A DNA stretch of 64,000 nucleotides from an uncultured Prevotella sp. (GCF_946407605.1 NZ_CAMJOS010000003.1:124001-188000); one strand, 5' to 3'; numbered from the stretch's first letter, positions 1 to 9,065 are shown. Translations and numbers: made by a program. The notes: generated by a model from the sequence alone, not told the origin.

Positions 1-1170
1 GTTGTCAAAAAGTGTTTGATGAGGATGTCAGATAATATGGTCGATTTGTTTGAGAAATTTGTCACATACATTAGAGAAGAAAAAGACATAACTGTATTGC
101 TATTAATAGATGAATACGAAATATTACTGAAACAGGGAATTGGCTTTGAGAATGATAAGGCACCTTTTATGCCCATTAGACGACTATTTGAAAAAGAGTG
201 TCTTCAGTATGTCATTTCTGGTGCAGAGCACTGGGGAAAATTTGAAAGCAAAATCGGATCTAATCAGCTAAATTGGACTACCAACGATATTTCCTTGCCT
301 CCCCTTTGCTATGATGACTATCAAGTACTTCTGGCATATGAGTTGAACAAAATTCAAGATTCCGAATTAAGGCAGTATCTAGACTCATACATGGAAAAAA
401 TATTTAATTGGTCGGGGGGCGTTCCTTTTTATGTTAAAACTATTGGAACTCATTTGTATGTTGAACATAGCGAACCAGACTATAAACTCTTGCAATCGTT
501 CTTTGATGAAATACTTAATAGGTATATTCAGCCTCAGGAAAGAAAAATATTAAACCAATTGTCTTTTGCTCCTGCAAGATTTGATTACAATCTGCTTAGC
601 GAAATGGTAAAAAATGGTTATGTCAGAAAATCCAAAGATGGGGAGAATTATGAAATTGCCATAGGCTTTCTTAGAGATTATTTAAACGCCCAGTCCAAGG
701 GTACAGAGGATATAATACCAGCCTCTTATCAGTTGACAAAAAACATAGTAGATACCATGAATAAGATAAATTCTTATAAGCAGGTATTCGCTGAAAGTAA
801 ACAGGAATTTATTTTGATTGATGACATGCAACGTCCTGCTGATGACAGAGATGGCGTAATACGCTTTAGTGGTGCAATATATAAAAACTATTGGGAACGA
901 ACGAATAAAGGACAGACTCTTCCTCCTCCTTTCAAGAAGGAAAGTAGTGAGCTAGTATATGCAATATTGGCCCTTCGGCACTATTACAATCACAAAGATT
1001 ATATCCCACATAGCACTACGCAGATGTCTGCTCAGCAGATGTTCGAATTCTTTACTCAAAATAGCCATGAGCCGTATTTGCCTGTCGAGTACTACGCATT
1101 CCAAACACAGGTGTTAAAGATGTTGAATCAAGAGTTGGATAATCTCCTCAAGTATTTACAAAAGGATTAG
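1..1170 (+). CDS. AAA/STAND-type ATPase, 5' end outside window
   Basis: The frame is open from base 1, so the start codon and probably the Walker A loop lie upstream; 389 residues are visible. A Walker B strand (VLLLIDEYE, near visible residue 32) gives the family, and the segment after it resembles the archaeal-type/STAND ATPases of Bacteroidetes (a central ATPase followed by a helical region with PFYVKTIGTHLY). The C-terminal ~130 residues are helical and not recognised. It ends just before a strong hairpin terminator and converges with the YbjN-like gene. A role in conflict or signalling is possible but not shown by the sequence. Confidence 0.6.
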   Translation, partial: VVKKCLMRMSDNMVDLFEKFVTYIREEKDITVLLLIDEYEILLKQGIGFENDKAPFMPIRRLFEKECLQYVISGAEHWGKFESKIGSNQLNWTTNDISLPPLCYDDYQVLLAYELNKIQDSELRQYLDSYMEKIFNWSGGVPFYVKTIGTHLYVEHSEPDYKLLQSFFDEILNRYIQPQERKILNQLSFAPARFDYNLLSEMVKNGYVRKSKDGENYEIAIGFLRDYLNAQSKGTEDIIPASYQLTKNIVDTMNKINSYKQVFAESKQEFILIDDMQRPADDRDGVIRFSGAIYKNYWERTNKGQTLPPPFKKESSELVYAILALRHYYNHKDYIPHSTTQMSAQQMFEFFTQNSHEPYLPVEYYAFQTQVLKMLNQELDNLLKYLQKD

Positions 1171-1188
1171 GGCTAATTCGAAAGTTAT

Positions 1189-1215
1189 GTTCCCCACGGA
1201 ATCTCCGTGGGGAAC
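1189..1215. terminator. Hairpin between convergent genes
   Basis: A perfect 12-bp stem (1189-1200 with 1204-1215, GTTCCCCACGGA) with a 3-nt loop lies between the ATPase stop and the end of the leftward YbjN-like gene. No long T run follows, so it may act bidirectionally. Confidence 0.7.
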
Positions 1216-1226
1216 AGGATATATGA

Positions 1227-1607
1227 TTACTTCATGTTCTCGTAGAACTGCTGCTGGGCACCCTGGAGGATGGCCAGGGCACGGGGGATGATGTCCTTAA
1301 CCTCGGGAGAGCTGTCGAGGAGGTTCTCGAAGAACACCCATACGTCATCGTGGGGGATGCAGCACTTGATCACCTTGATGCTGAAGTTGGTCTTGTTGCA
1401 TGCCTCGAGAGCCAGTTCACGGTTGTCTTCCGTTACGTCAAAGATGCCAGGCAGTGCTAACTGGAAGAAATCCTCGTCCTCGTCATTATTGATGAAGATA
1501 AAAGACCTCATTTGATACTTGAAGAAAATGTTCCCGTTGTTAGGGTCAACCTCCGGACAGAATCCCTGTTGCTTCAGAAATTCCAATACTCTTTCTGATG
1601 TTTTCAT
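1227..1607 (-). CDS. YbjN-like small protein
   Basis: A 126-residue acidic protein with alternating strand/helix pattern and the FFQLALPGIFDV core seen in YbjN/type III chaperone-like proteins. Such proteins are thought to bind partner proteins; no catalytic residues are visible. It is the last gene of a leftward operon, 33 bp after the kinase-AAA fusion, so it may be a partner or adaptor of that enzyme (inference). The start MKTSERVLEFL is the only good ATG. Confidence 0.6.
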   Translation of the reverse strand: MKTSERVLEFLKQQGFCPEVDPNNGNIFFKYQMRSFIFINNDEDEDFFQLALPGIFDVTEDNRELALEACNKTNFSIKVIKCCIPHDDVWVFFENLLDSSPEVKDIIPRALAILQGAQQQFYENMK

Positions 1608-1640
1608 AAGTTGAATGTTTTAAGTTATTGATAATGTGAA

Positions 1641-3446
1641 TTATGTAAATCCAATCTTAGGACGTCCCATGTTGCGACGTTCGGTGTTCTCCATCTTTCG
1701 CTTAATCTCATCATAGATCTGGAGCGTGTCGGCACGAAGTGAGGGATGGGTATTCTTGACGGAAGTCTCCAAGAGCTCCTCCGTGATGCTCTGGTCTGTG
1801 AAGGCAGCAACCATAGCGGCATCATTGACGACATAGGCAATGTCGCTGGCGATATAGCCGTCAGACAGTTCGGACAGCTTATCGGCATCAATGTCTCCCT
1901 CGTCGTAGGGTCTTCCCTTGAGGTGCAGCAAGAACATCTCCTTACGTGCTTCCTTGTCGGGTAGGGGAACATACACCTGTTTGTCGATACGGCCAGTACG
2001 CAATACGGCAGGGTCAATCTTGTCGGGTCTGTTTGTGGTGCCTACCACAAAGATGCCCCTTTGAGAACAGTTGTTTAATTGTGACAGGAACTCATTGACT
2101 TCGCCTGCAGAGTATTGTGCGGCAGGATTGGACCTGTCGGGTACTAAGGCATCGAACTCATCAAAACAGATGACGATGGGAGCATGTTTCTCTGCCTGCT
2201 TAAACAGTTGGGCAATCTTCTCTTGCGAGCCATGAACAAACGAGCTGGCAAGGTCTGAGGATTTGACGAGGATGAAGTTAAAGCCTGTCTCCTCAGCGAA
2301 TTTCTCGGCCACAAACGTCTTACCACAGCCCGGAGGACCATAGAGGAGCATGCCATTGGGCGTGGTCAGCTTGTATTTCTCGACCTTCTCCTTGTTCTTG
2401 ATGACAAAGATAACCCGCTGTGACAGGTAGGTCTTCAGCTCCTCCATGCCTGCGATGTCCTTAAAGCCATTGCCACCACCACGCTTAATCTCAAACTCAA
2501 CCTTGTTGGGACTTTCCTGTTCTTGGCTTAAACCACCTTGCTGGTTGTCGTCCTGCCCCTTATTCTCTTTCTTAGGTTTGGGGGCCTCTGGCTGCTTGTC
2601 AGAGTCCATGTCTGCCAATATCTGGTCGATGCTCTTATAACGATCAGAATAGTCAACAGCCAGTCCCTTGGCGAGTATTACCTTGATACGGTCATCTACC
2701 TCCAACTCGTCGAAGGCGATAGGTTCGGCCTTGCGCTTCTCCTTAAGTAGCATCGCTTTCCTGGGGCGTTTCATGGCTTCTGAGAACTCCATATTCCAGG
2801 GCGCTTGACCTGTCAGCATGGCAAACAGTACGACTGTTGCCGAGAAGATGTCACTTTGCTCGTCATATAATCCACCAAAGGTCTCGTTGGCACAATAGAG
2901 CACTTCCAGGTCGGAGGTGTCGAAGGGTACCTTTCCTGAACAGCGTTCAGACAGGTGACCGAGGTCGATAATCTCGGGTGTGCCATTGGTGGTAGCGGAA
3001 AGCATGATGTTGCGTGGGGTGATGTCATTGTGTAAGAGGCCTTCGGCATGCAGATGCTGGAGACCTTCCAAGATACCACGGAAAATAGTCATTGCCTCGT
3101 GGGCCTCTATCTTCCCCTCTCGATGGATTTTCTCAGCCAATAGTTCTCCACTGAAGTAGTTGGTGACATAGTATTGGCATTTACACTCCTCACTCTCAAT
3201 CGTACCACTGCCAATGTAGCTGATGATATCCTTATGTTTGATTTTCTGACAGTACGCTATCTCGAGCACCTGGCCAGTATCAGGATTTATCAGTTTCTCC
3301 GGCATTCGTTTGGTGACGAATACTTTCATGAAGAAAGGATTGTTGTTCTCGTCTTCCACACGGTATGTCTCGGTGTAGAGGTTCTCCTTGATGAGGCTCT
3401 GCACCGTGTACATGTCTATTTGTTGACCTCTTGTTAGTATTGCCAT
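1641..3446 (-). CDS. Ser/Thr protein kinase fused to AAA+ ATPase
   Basis: 601 residues. Residues ~10-280 form a eukaryotic-type kinase: beta-3 lysine K41, catalytic loop HND at 140-141 (Asp141) with Asn146, and DLG at 161-163. The glycine-rich loop is poorly conserved and the usual HRD arginine is Asn. A charged Gln/Lys/Pro linker (~285-318) leads to a CDC48/FtsH-type AAA+ module: Walker A GPPGCGKT (370-377), Walker B CFDEFD (427-432), sensor-1 Asn in GTTNRPD, and an arginine finger in LRTGRID. Kinase-AAA fusion suggests phosphorylation-coupled remodelling of proteins in the cytosol (inference). It sits 38 bp downstream of a TPR sensor kinase and 33 bp upstream of a YbjN-like gene. Confidence 0.85.
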   Translation of the reverse strand: MAILTRGQQIDMYTVQSLIKENLYTETYRVEDENNNPFFMKVFVTKRMPEKLINPDTGQVLEIAYCQKIKHKDIISYIGSGTIESEECKCQYYVTNYFSGELLAEKIHREGKIEAHEAMTIFRGILEGLQHLHAEGLLHNDITPRNIMLSATTNGTPEIIDLGHLSERCSGKVPFDTSDLEVLYCANETFGGLYDEQSDIFSATVVLFAMLTGQAPWNMEFSEAMKRPRKAMLLKEKRKAEPIAFDELEVDDRIKVILAKGLAVDYSDRYKSIDQILADMDSDKQPEAPKPKKENKGQDDNQQGGLSQEQESPNKVEFEIKRGGGNGFKDIAGMEELKTYLSQRVIFVIKNKEKVEKYKLTTPNGMLLYGPPGCGKTFVAEKFAEETGFNFILVKSSDLASSFVHGSQEKIAQLFKQAEKHAPIVICFDEFDALVPDRSNPAAQYSAGEVNEFLSQLNNCSQRGIFVVGTTNRPDKIDPAVLRTGRIDKQVYVPLPDKEARKEMFLLHLKGRPYDEGDIDADKLSELSDGYIASDIAYVVNDAAMVAAFTDQSITEELLETSVKNTHPSLRADTLQIYDEIKRKMENTERRNMGRPKIGFT

Positions 3447-3484
3447 ATCTGTTTTTAGTTTTATTCGGTAATAGGTTGTGATAA

Positions 3485-5533
3485 TTATCCCAGCGTCATG
3501 ACAAACCGGGCACCGGAGGTGTAGGAGGTGTCGAGGGTGATGTCACCATGCATGTGGCGGGCAAGGGAACGGGCGATGGAGAGGCCGATGCCGGTGCCAT
3601 CGGAGTATTCGTCGAGCTGAACGAACTCGGTGAAGATATTCTCGGCCTGGTCGGAAGGGATGCCAATGCCGGTGTCTTCGACGACAAAGAAGGCCTTGCC
3701 GTCATTGATACCGATGCTCAGCGTGACGCTGGGACTATCGGCCTTGCGACCCTTGTAGGCCAGGGGATGAGTGAACTTGATGGCATTGTCGAGCAGGAGG
3801 GTGAGGGCCTTGACGGCAGACTTCTGGTTGGTGACAATGGTCTGTGATTCGGCCTGGGGTGAGGTCTGCAACTGGAACTGCAGGTGGGTGGCATGCTTGA
3901 TGTCACTGGCTTCGATAGCCTGTCTGGCGATGTCGAGAGGTGTGACGGTATCGTTGCATGCGATATCGGCATCGCTGTTGACCATGCTGAGGTCGAGCAT
4001 CTTATCGACCAGCTTGGTGATGCGCTCACTGTTCTCTACAATCTTATGACTGATGGTCTGTAGCTCATCGCCACTGATATCGATATCGGGAGTGGCGAGC
4101 ACCTGACTGAAGCCTGAAAGGACATTGAGGGGTGTGCGCACCTCGTGGGATATCTGTTGGATGAACTTGGTCTTCATGCGGGCTGACTCCTCTGCACGCT
4201 GGTTAGCAAGCTTCAGCTGGCGGTTGGTCTCGCTCAACTCGTGGAAGGCCTTGCGGCGCTGGAGGCTATAGACGAGGAGGAAGATGATGATCAGGACCAT
4301 GATGACGCCTACGGCCAGCAGACGCTGTCGTGACAGCTCTGCCCGCTGCTCTACAATCTGACGTTCCTTGCCCTCGGTATCATAGACGGTGGCCAACAGG
4401 TCGGCATCGATGATCTTCTGGCGTATCAGGGCTGTGTCATAGTATTCGGCCACCTTGGTGGCAATGAGCATGGCTGTGTCGATATGACCTGCCAGCAGGT
4501 TGGCCTTGTACTTAGGAATCATATAGTGACCGATATTCTCAAGATCGGCCTTGTAGCCACCCTGCTTCAGGAAATGATCGAGCTGGATATAGTTGTTGGC
4601 AGCCTCCTCATAACGTTGAGCCTGCAGGAGGTATTCGTTGCTGTTGATGATGTTGCCCAACAGCTGAGCAGTCTGGGTGGACTGATACTCGGCAAAGGCA
4701 CGCTCAGCATCCTCGGGACGTCCCTGACCAATGGCCAGCAGCGCCTTGCTATAGTTGATGTCGGCCTTCATCTCATCAACATAGACAGAGTCGCGCTGAG
4801 GATGACTGTCAGCTACGGCCAACAGTGAGTCCTGACGTGCAATCCAGGGCTCTGCCTCTTCGTAATGTCCCCGATACATAAGGGCCCTGGCGATGGCGTT
4901 CATGGTCTTCTGACACTCACGCAGGTCCAAAGGACCGTTGTTGGTGCTCAGACGCTTATAGACGCCCTGCAACGACTTCTCAAAGTTCTTACGGGCCTCT
5001 TCTTCCTGATCCAGATAGAGCTGACTCTCACCAATCATCTGGGCGATGTCGTGATGATCCACAAACGTGTCATATCCCGCTGCCTTCAGCTTGCGGTCAG
5101 CATTCTGAGCCTCACGCAGGGCCCGGTCATAACGACGCATATCACAAAGCAGGCGCACATAGTCCTTGGAAGCGTAGATATATGACTCGATGTTAGCCTG
5201 GCAGTTGAGTGAGTCGGCAGGGATGGCTGCCAACTGATAATACAGGTGCAGCGCCTTGCGATGCTGTCCCAGCATGTTATAGGCGATGGTGGTGTAGAAG
5301 ATGGCCCTCACCTTCGGAATCTCACCGATGCGTTCGAAGCTGTCGGTGACAGTTATCAGACGTTGGAACTCTCGGTTGTCACCAATATCTGAGATGATGG
5401 AGTCAGCCGTGTTATAGCCCGAATCGCCAGAGGCAGACATGGCTTGACGATGGGTGCAACTGACCATTGCAAACAGTATCAGGACGATGGCGGTCAGTAG
5501 TATCTTTTTTAGGTTTTTTGTCGAAATATCCAT
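3485..5533 (-). CDS. TPR-containing membrane sensor histidine kinase
   Basis: 682 residues from ATG at 5533. The frame is open further upstream, but that would cross the promoter region; MDISTKNLKK begins a typical signal sequence ending at a lipobox-like MVSC (Cys26). TPR-like helical repeats fill the periplasmic part to ~residue 390, one membrane segment lies at ~405-424, then HisKA with the H-box SHEVRTP (His near 463), and HATPase_c with N-box NAIKFTH and G boxes DTGIGIP and GTGIGLSIA. There is no receiver domain and no adjacent response regulator, so it is an orphan kinase. It leads the operon containing the Ser/Thr-kinase-AAA protein, which suggests a shared signal route. Confidence 0.88.
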   Translation of the reverse strand: MDISTKNLKKILLTAIVLILFAMVSCTHRQAMSASGDSGYNTADSIISDIGDNREFQRLITVTDSFERIGEIPKVRAIFYTTIAYNMLGQHRKALHLYYQLAAIPADSLNCQANIESYIYASKDYVRLLCDMRRYDRALREAQNADRKLKAAGYDTFVDHHDIAQMIGESQLYLDQEEEARKNFEKSLQGVYKRLSTNNGPLDLRECQKTMNAIARALMYRGHYEEAEPWIARQDSLLAVADSHPQRDSVYVDEMKADINYSKALLAIGQGRPEDAERAFAEYQSTQTAQLLGNIINSNEYLLQAQRYEEAANNYIQLDHFLKQGGYKADLENIGHYMIPKYKANLLAGHIDTAMLIATKVAEYYDTALIRQKIIDADLLATVYDTEGKERQIVEQRAELSRQRLLAVGVIMVLIIIFLLVYSLQRRKAFHELSETNRQLKLANQRAEESARMKTKFIQQISHEVRTPLNVLSGFSQVLATPDIDISGDELQTISHKIVENSERITKLVDKMLDLSMVNSDADIACNDTVTPLDIARQAIEASDIKHATHLQFQLQTSPQAESQTIVTNQKSAVKALTLLLDNAIKFTHPLAYKGRKADSPSVTLSIGINDGKAFFVVEDTGIGIPSDQAENIFTEFVQLDEYSDGTGIGLSIARSLARHMHGDITLDTSYTSGARFVMTLG

Positions 5534-5565
5534 AGCAATTGTAATAAACAATACTAAAATTGTTG

Positions 5566-5573
5566 CAAATATA
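5566..5573 (-). promoter_or_regulatory. -7 box for sensor-kinase operon
   Basis: TATATTTG on the minus strand fits the Bacteroidetes -7 consensus TAnnTTTG and lies 33 bp before the chosen ATG. It overlaps the clpS promoter region, so the two operons are divergent from a shared ~90-bp region. Confidence 0.5.
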
Positions 5574-5595
5574 GTAATATTCTCGCAAATATCCG

Positions 5596-5603
5596 TATCT
5601 TTG
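5596..5603 (+). promoter_or_regulatory. -7 box for clpS
   Basis: TATCTTTG matches the Bacteroidetes -7 consensus 19 bp before the clpS ATG. Confidence 0.6.
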
Positions 5604-5621
5604 CAAATAAAAAAATGTGAA

Positions 5622-5924
5622 ATGGCAAAAGAACAGACAGGAATAAAGGAAAGACAGCGCACTGACCTGCGTGAACCGAGACGCTATAAGGTGACCATCT
5701 ACAACGATGATTTCACCACCATGGAGTTTGTGGTGAAGGTGTTGGTAGAGGTGTTTTTCAAGACGGAGGCCGAGGCAGAGACGCTGATGCTGCAGGTGCA
5801 CCACTCCGACAAGGCGGTGGTGGGCATCTATAGCTATGATGTGGCCACCTCGAAGGTGCGTAAGGCCACGAGAATGGCCCGTGAGGCGAGCTTTCCGCTA
5901 CGCCTGACTGTGGAGGAGGAGTGA
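5622..5924 (+). CDS. clpS: ClpS, N-degron adaptor for ClpA
   Basis: 100 residues from ATG 5622 (MAKEQTGIKE). The core YKVTIYNDDFTTMEFVV matches the ClpS signature, with the N-degron-binding Asn/Asp pair, and the H-binding segment is MLQVHHSD. ClpS captures proteins with destabilising N-terminal residues and hands them to the ClpA/ClpP protease. The next genes are clpA and aat, completing an N-end-rule set. The frame is open upstream to 5454, but that part overlaps the divergent promoter region. The stop codon TGA forms the first bases of the GTGAAAG repeat tract that follows. Confidence 0.92.
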   Translation: MAKEQTGIKERQRTDLREPRRYKVTIYNDDFTTMEFVVKVLVEVFFKTEAEAETLMLQVHHSDKAVVGIYSYDVATSKVRKATRMAREASFPLRLTVEEE

Positions 5925-5951
5925 AAGTTGAAAGGTGAAAGGTGAAAGGTG
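5925..5951 (+). repeat. GTGAAAG/GTTGAAA heptad tract after clpS
   Basis: Tandem 7-mers of the GTGAAAG/GTTGAAA type start at the clpS stop codon and resume at 6021-6060 after the palindromic element. The same tract type flanks several genes in this window. Confidence 0.7.
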
Positions 5952-6023
5952 AAGGCTGCGAGTAAGCGAGAACAGAGCCAAACTTGTTTGAGCTATGTCG
6001 AGCGTGAGCAGACTAGACCGAAG
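5952..6023 (+). repeat. Palindromic intergenic element, copy A
   Basis: Begins AAGGCTGCGAGTAAGCGAGA and ends GAGCGTGAGCAGACTAGACC-GAAG, with an inner imperfect palindrome around AAACTTGTTTG. The ends are shared with copies at 23323, 29601, 35328 and 54955, so this is a dispersed REP-like family. Confidence 0.75.
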
Positions 6024-6066
6024 TTGAAAGTTGAAAGGTGAAAGTTGAAAATTGAAAGTTGGAGAG

Positions 6067-8352
6067 ATGGCAGAGATAATACAGACACAACGTGCTGCGC
6101 AGGCGTTGAACGAGGCCCTGAAATGCTGCAAGGAATACCGGCATGAGTTTATCATGCCCGAACACCTGCTGTGGGTGTTGATAGACGAGTTTAACTTCAA
6201 CAAGGCCCTGAACATCTTTTATCCGATAGAGGAGTTTGCAGAGCGGCTGGAGAAACAGCTGGAGACGATAGAGACAGTACCTGAAGACCGTGACTATGAG
6301 CCTGAGGCCTCGGCACAGATGGGTAAGGTGATTGAGATAGCTTGTCAGCAGGTGTATTACAGCAGTGCTGAGGCTTTGGATATTCCCCATCTGACGATGG
6401 GCCTGCTGCAGCTGGAGGACTCGTGGGCCTGCTATCTGCTGAAGGATGCCCTGGGCGACAAAGAGAGCAACTTTATGAGTGAGCTTATCGGCTCCTATGA
6501 GTTTGATGACAGACTGGAGGAGGAGACAGGTGAACACAAGACTGATGCCGCCTGGCGCAGACTGGTGACCTGTATGAACGAGCTCTATGAGAAGCATAAT
6601 CCGTTGATTGGACGTGAACAGGAACTGCAGCGTACCATCCAGGTGCTCTGCAGGCGCGATAAAAACAACCCACTGCATGTGGGAGAGCCTGGCGTGGGTA
6701 AGACAGCCCTTGTCTGGGGCTTGGCACGTATGATTGAGGAGGGTAGGGTGCCTGAGCGTATGCAGGGCAGCAAAATCTACCAACTCGACATCGGTACGCT
6801 GTTGGCTGGTACGCAATATCGTGGTGACTTCGAGAACCGCATCAAGCAGATTATGGAGGGCATCCAGGAGGAGAGCGACAAAAACATCGTCTATATCGAT
6901 GAGATACACACCCTGGTGGGTGCCGGTGCCACTGGCGAGGGCTCTATGGATGCCTCGAACATGCTGAAGCCTTATCTCGAGGCTGGTGGCATCCGTTTTA
7001 TCGGTTCTACGACCTACGAGGAGTATAACCGCCATTTCTCACGTTCCAAGGGCTTGGTGCGTCGTTTCCAGCAGATTGACATCCCTGAGCCTACACCCGA
7101 GGAGACCAAGCATATCCTCCAACAGTTGCGTGGACAGTACGAGACCTTCCATGGCGTTACGTACGATGACGATGCCCTCGACTTTGCGGTGGATGCCAGC
7201 TATAAATATGTGAATGACCGATTCCTGCCAGACAAGGCGATAGACCTAATCGACGAAGCGGGAGCAATTTTTGAGTGTAGAACTGAGAATGTAGAGTTTG
7301 CTACCGCCACACAGAACGACTCAACAGCGGTAGCAAACTCTACACTCTACACTCTACATTCTAAACTTGTGACTAAGTCACACATCGCGGAGGTGCTGTC
7401 GAAGACGTGTAAGGTGGATGCGATGGCGATGAATGATGATGACGACAACGCAAAACTTTCAACGCTCAACTTTCAACTTTCAACTCAAATCTACGGTCAG
7501 GATGAGGCTATCAGACAGGTGGTGGAGTCGGTACAGATGGCGAAGGCTGGTCTGCTGGATGACAATAAACCCCTGGCCTCGTTGCTTTTTGTAGGTCCTA
7601 CGGGTGTGGGTAAGACAGAGGTGGCACGTGTGTTGGCCAAGGAGCTGGGCATCCAGCTGTTGCGCTTCGACATGAGTGAATATACCGAGAAACATACCGT
7701 GGCTAAGCTCATTGGTTCTCCTGCCGGTTATGTGGGTTATGAGGATGGTGGTCTGTTGACTGATGCCATCCGCAAGACGCCTAACTGCGTGCTGCTGCTC
7801 GATGAGATAGAGAAGGCCCATCAGGACATCTATAACATCCTGTTGCAGGTGATGGACTATGCCCGACTGACAGACAACAAGGGACGTAAGGCTGACTTCC
7901 GTAATGTCATCCTGATTATGACCTCGAATGCCGGGGCACAGTTTGCCGGACAGGCCAACATCGGTTTCACAGGCAATATGTCGCGTGGTGAGGCCATGTT
8001 GAAACAGGTGAAGAAGACCTTCAAGCCTGAGTTCATCAACCGCCTGACAGGTACGGTGGTGTTTAATGATATGGACGAGCAGATGGCTACGCTGATACTG
8101 AAGAAGAAACTCGGTGAACTGCAGGAGAAACTCAACGCCAAGCAGGTGACGATGACCCTGACTGACGAGGCCTTCGCCCAGCTGTTGAAGGAGGGCTTTA
8201 CCCGTGAGTATGGTGCCCGAGAGATGGATCGTGTCATCGGTCAGCGTATCAAGCCCCTGCTGACGCGAGAGATTCTCTTTGGCAAGTTGAAGAACGGCGG
8301 AGCCGTTCAGGTGAAAGTTGAAAATGGAGAGTTGAAAATTCTTAACTCTTAA
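6067..8352 (+). CDS. clpA: ClpA, AAA+ unfoldase of ClpAP
   Basis: 761 residues from ATG 6067, preceded by GGAGAG; an upstream TTG lies inside the repeat tract and was not used. It has an N-domain with Clp repeats, D1 Walker A GEPGVGKT (206-213), D2 Walker A GPTGVGKT (~510-517), and an IGF ClpP-docking loop at 632-634. It unfolds substrates, including those brought by ClpS, into ClpP. Between D1 and D2 two stretches look like inserted repeat DNA read in frame: residues ~404-434, encoded by a 17-bp inverted repeat, and residues 463-474 (KLSTLNFQLSTQ), encoded by AACTTTC repeats. The C-terminus (VKVENGELKILNS) is also encoded by repeat DNA. Confidence 0.93.
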   Translation: MAEIIQTQRAAQALNEALKCCKEYRHEFIMPEHLLWVLIDEFNFNKALNIFYPIEEFAERLEKQLETIETVPEDRDYEPEASAQMGKVIEIACQQVYYSSAEALDIPHLTMGLLQLEDSWACYLLKDALGDKESNFMSELIGSYEFDDRLEEETGEHKTDAAWRRLVTCMNELYEKHNPLIGREQELQRTIQVLCRRDKNNPLHVGEPGVGKTALVWGLARMIEEGRVPERMQGSKIYQLDIGTLLAGTQYRGDFENRIKQIMEGIQEESDKNIVYIDEIHTLVGAGATGEGSMDASNMLKPYLEAGGIRFIGSTTYEEYNRHFSRSKGLVRRFQQIDIPEPTPEETKHILQQLRGQYETFHGVTYDDDALDFAVDASYKYVNDRFLPDKAIDLIDEAGAIFECRTENVEFATATQNDSTAVANSTLYTLHSKLVTKSHIAEVLSKTCKVDAMAMNDDDDNAKLSTLNFQLSTQIYGQDEAIRQVVESVQMAKAGLLDDNKPLASLLFVGPTGVGKTEVARVLAKELGIQLLRFDMSEYTEKHTVAKLIGSPAGYVGYEDGGLLTDAIRKTPNCVLLLDEIEKAHQDIYNILLQVMDYARLTDNKGRKADFRNVILIMTSNAGAQFAGQANIGFTGNMSRGEAMLKQVKKTFKPEFINRLTGTVVFNDMDEQMATLILKKKLGELQEKLNAKQVTMTLTDEAFAQLLKEGFTREYGAREMDRVIGQRIKPLLTREILFGKLKNGGAVQVKVENGELKILNS
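7291..7343. repeat. 17-bp inverted repeat inside clpA
   Basis: 7291-7307 (GTAGAGTTTGCTACCGC) is the exact reverse complement of 7327-7343 with a 19-nt loop, followed by TACACTC repeats. It is in frame in the D1-D2 linker of ClpA. Confidence 0.85.
7453..7489 (+). repeat. AACTTTC repeat tract inside clpA
   Basis: Repeated AACTTTC units, the reverse complement of the intergenic GAAAGTT heptad, encode KLSTLNFQLSTQ in frame just before the D2 module. Confidence 0.8.
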
Positions 8353-8378
8353 TTCTTAACTCTTAACTCTTAATTAAC

Positions 8379-9035
8379 TTGGCAGTATATCAATTAGATA
8401 AGAATCTGTGGTTTCCAGACCCTCACCTGGGTGAGGATGATGGACTGGTGGCAGTAGGTGGTGACCTGAGTGTGGACCGCCTGTTGCTGGCCTATAGCAA
8501 TGGCTTCTTCCCCTGGTACTCCTTTCAGCATCAGGATGAGCCCCTCTGGTACTGTCCCCTGCAGCGTTTTGTCATCTTCCCCCATGAGATTCACATCAGT
8601 CACTCCATGCGTCAACTTATCAAGAGTCGTAAGTATGACGTTACCATCAATCGTGACTTCGAGGGCGTGATTCATGGCTGTGCCACTGCCCAGAGTCGAA
8701 ATCAGGAAGATGGTGCCTGGCTGGGACCAGACATCATCAATGCTTACACGGAGCTACACCGACAGGGCTTTGCCGCCAGTGTGGAGGTGTGGGAAGAGAA
8801 ACAGTTGGTGGGTGGACTCTATGGTGTGACTATCGGCTCCGCCTTCTTCGGTGAGAGTATGTTCTCGTTGGTGCCCAGTGCCTCGAAGCTCGCCCTCATC
8901 TTCCTCGCCAAGTTTTTTGAGGTACATGGTGGCAAACTGATTGACTGTCAGTTTGAGACGCCTCACCTGCGTAGCATGGGAGGACGTTATATCTCGTATG
9001 AGGAGTATATGAATCTGCTGCGAGCAGCAGATTGA
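8379..9035 (+). CDS. aat: Leucyl/phenylalanyl-tRNA-protein transferase
   Basis: 218 residues. Family signatures are visible: LWFPDPHLGEDDGLVAVGGD, NGFFPWYS, WYCPLQR and VGGLYGVTIGSAFFGESMFS. Aat adds Leu or Phe from charged tRNA to proteins with N-terminal Lys or Arg, making them ClpS substrates. The start is TTG at 8379, giving MAVYQLDKNLWFP, which aligns with the family's usual N-terminus; no ATG is available. It follows clpA by 26 bp of TTAACTC repeats, so clpS-clpA-aat is probably one operon. Confidence 0.93.
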   Translation: MAVYQLDKNLWFPDPHLGEDDGLVAVGGDLSVDRLLLAYSNGFFPWYSFQHQDEPLWYCPLQRFVIFPHEIHISHSMRQLIKSRKYDVTINRDFEGVIHGCATAQSRNQEDGAWLGPDIINAYTELHRQGFAASVEVWEEKQLVGGLYGVTIGSAFFGESMFSLVPSASKLALIFLAKFFEVHGGKLIDCQFETPHLRSMGGRYISYEEYMNLLRAAD

Positions 9036-9065
9036 GGAAAGTGGAAAGAGGAAAGTGGAAAGAGT
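9036..9065 (+). repeat. GGAAAGTGGAAAGA tandem tract
   Basis: Two copies of a 14-bp unit fill the gap between the convergent aat and LytTR regulator genes. Confidence 0.7.

Noticed and set aside
6052..6066. TTG start for clpA
   Set aside because: It lies in the GTTGAAA repeat tract; ATG 6067 with GGAGAG upstream fits the ClpA N-terminus.
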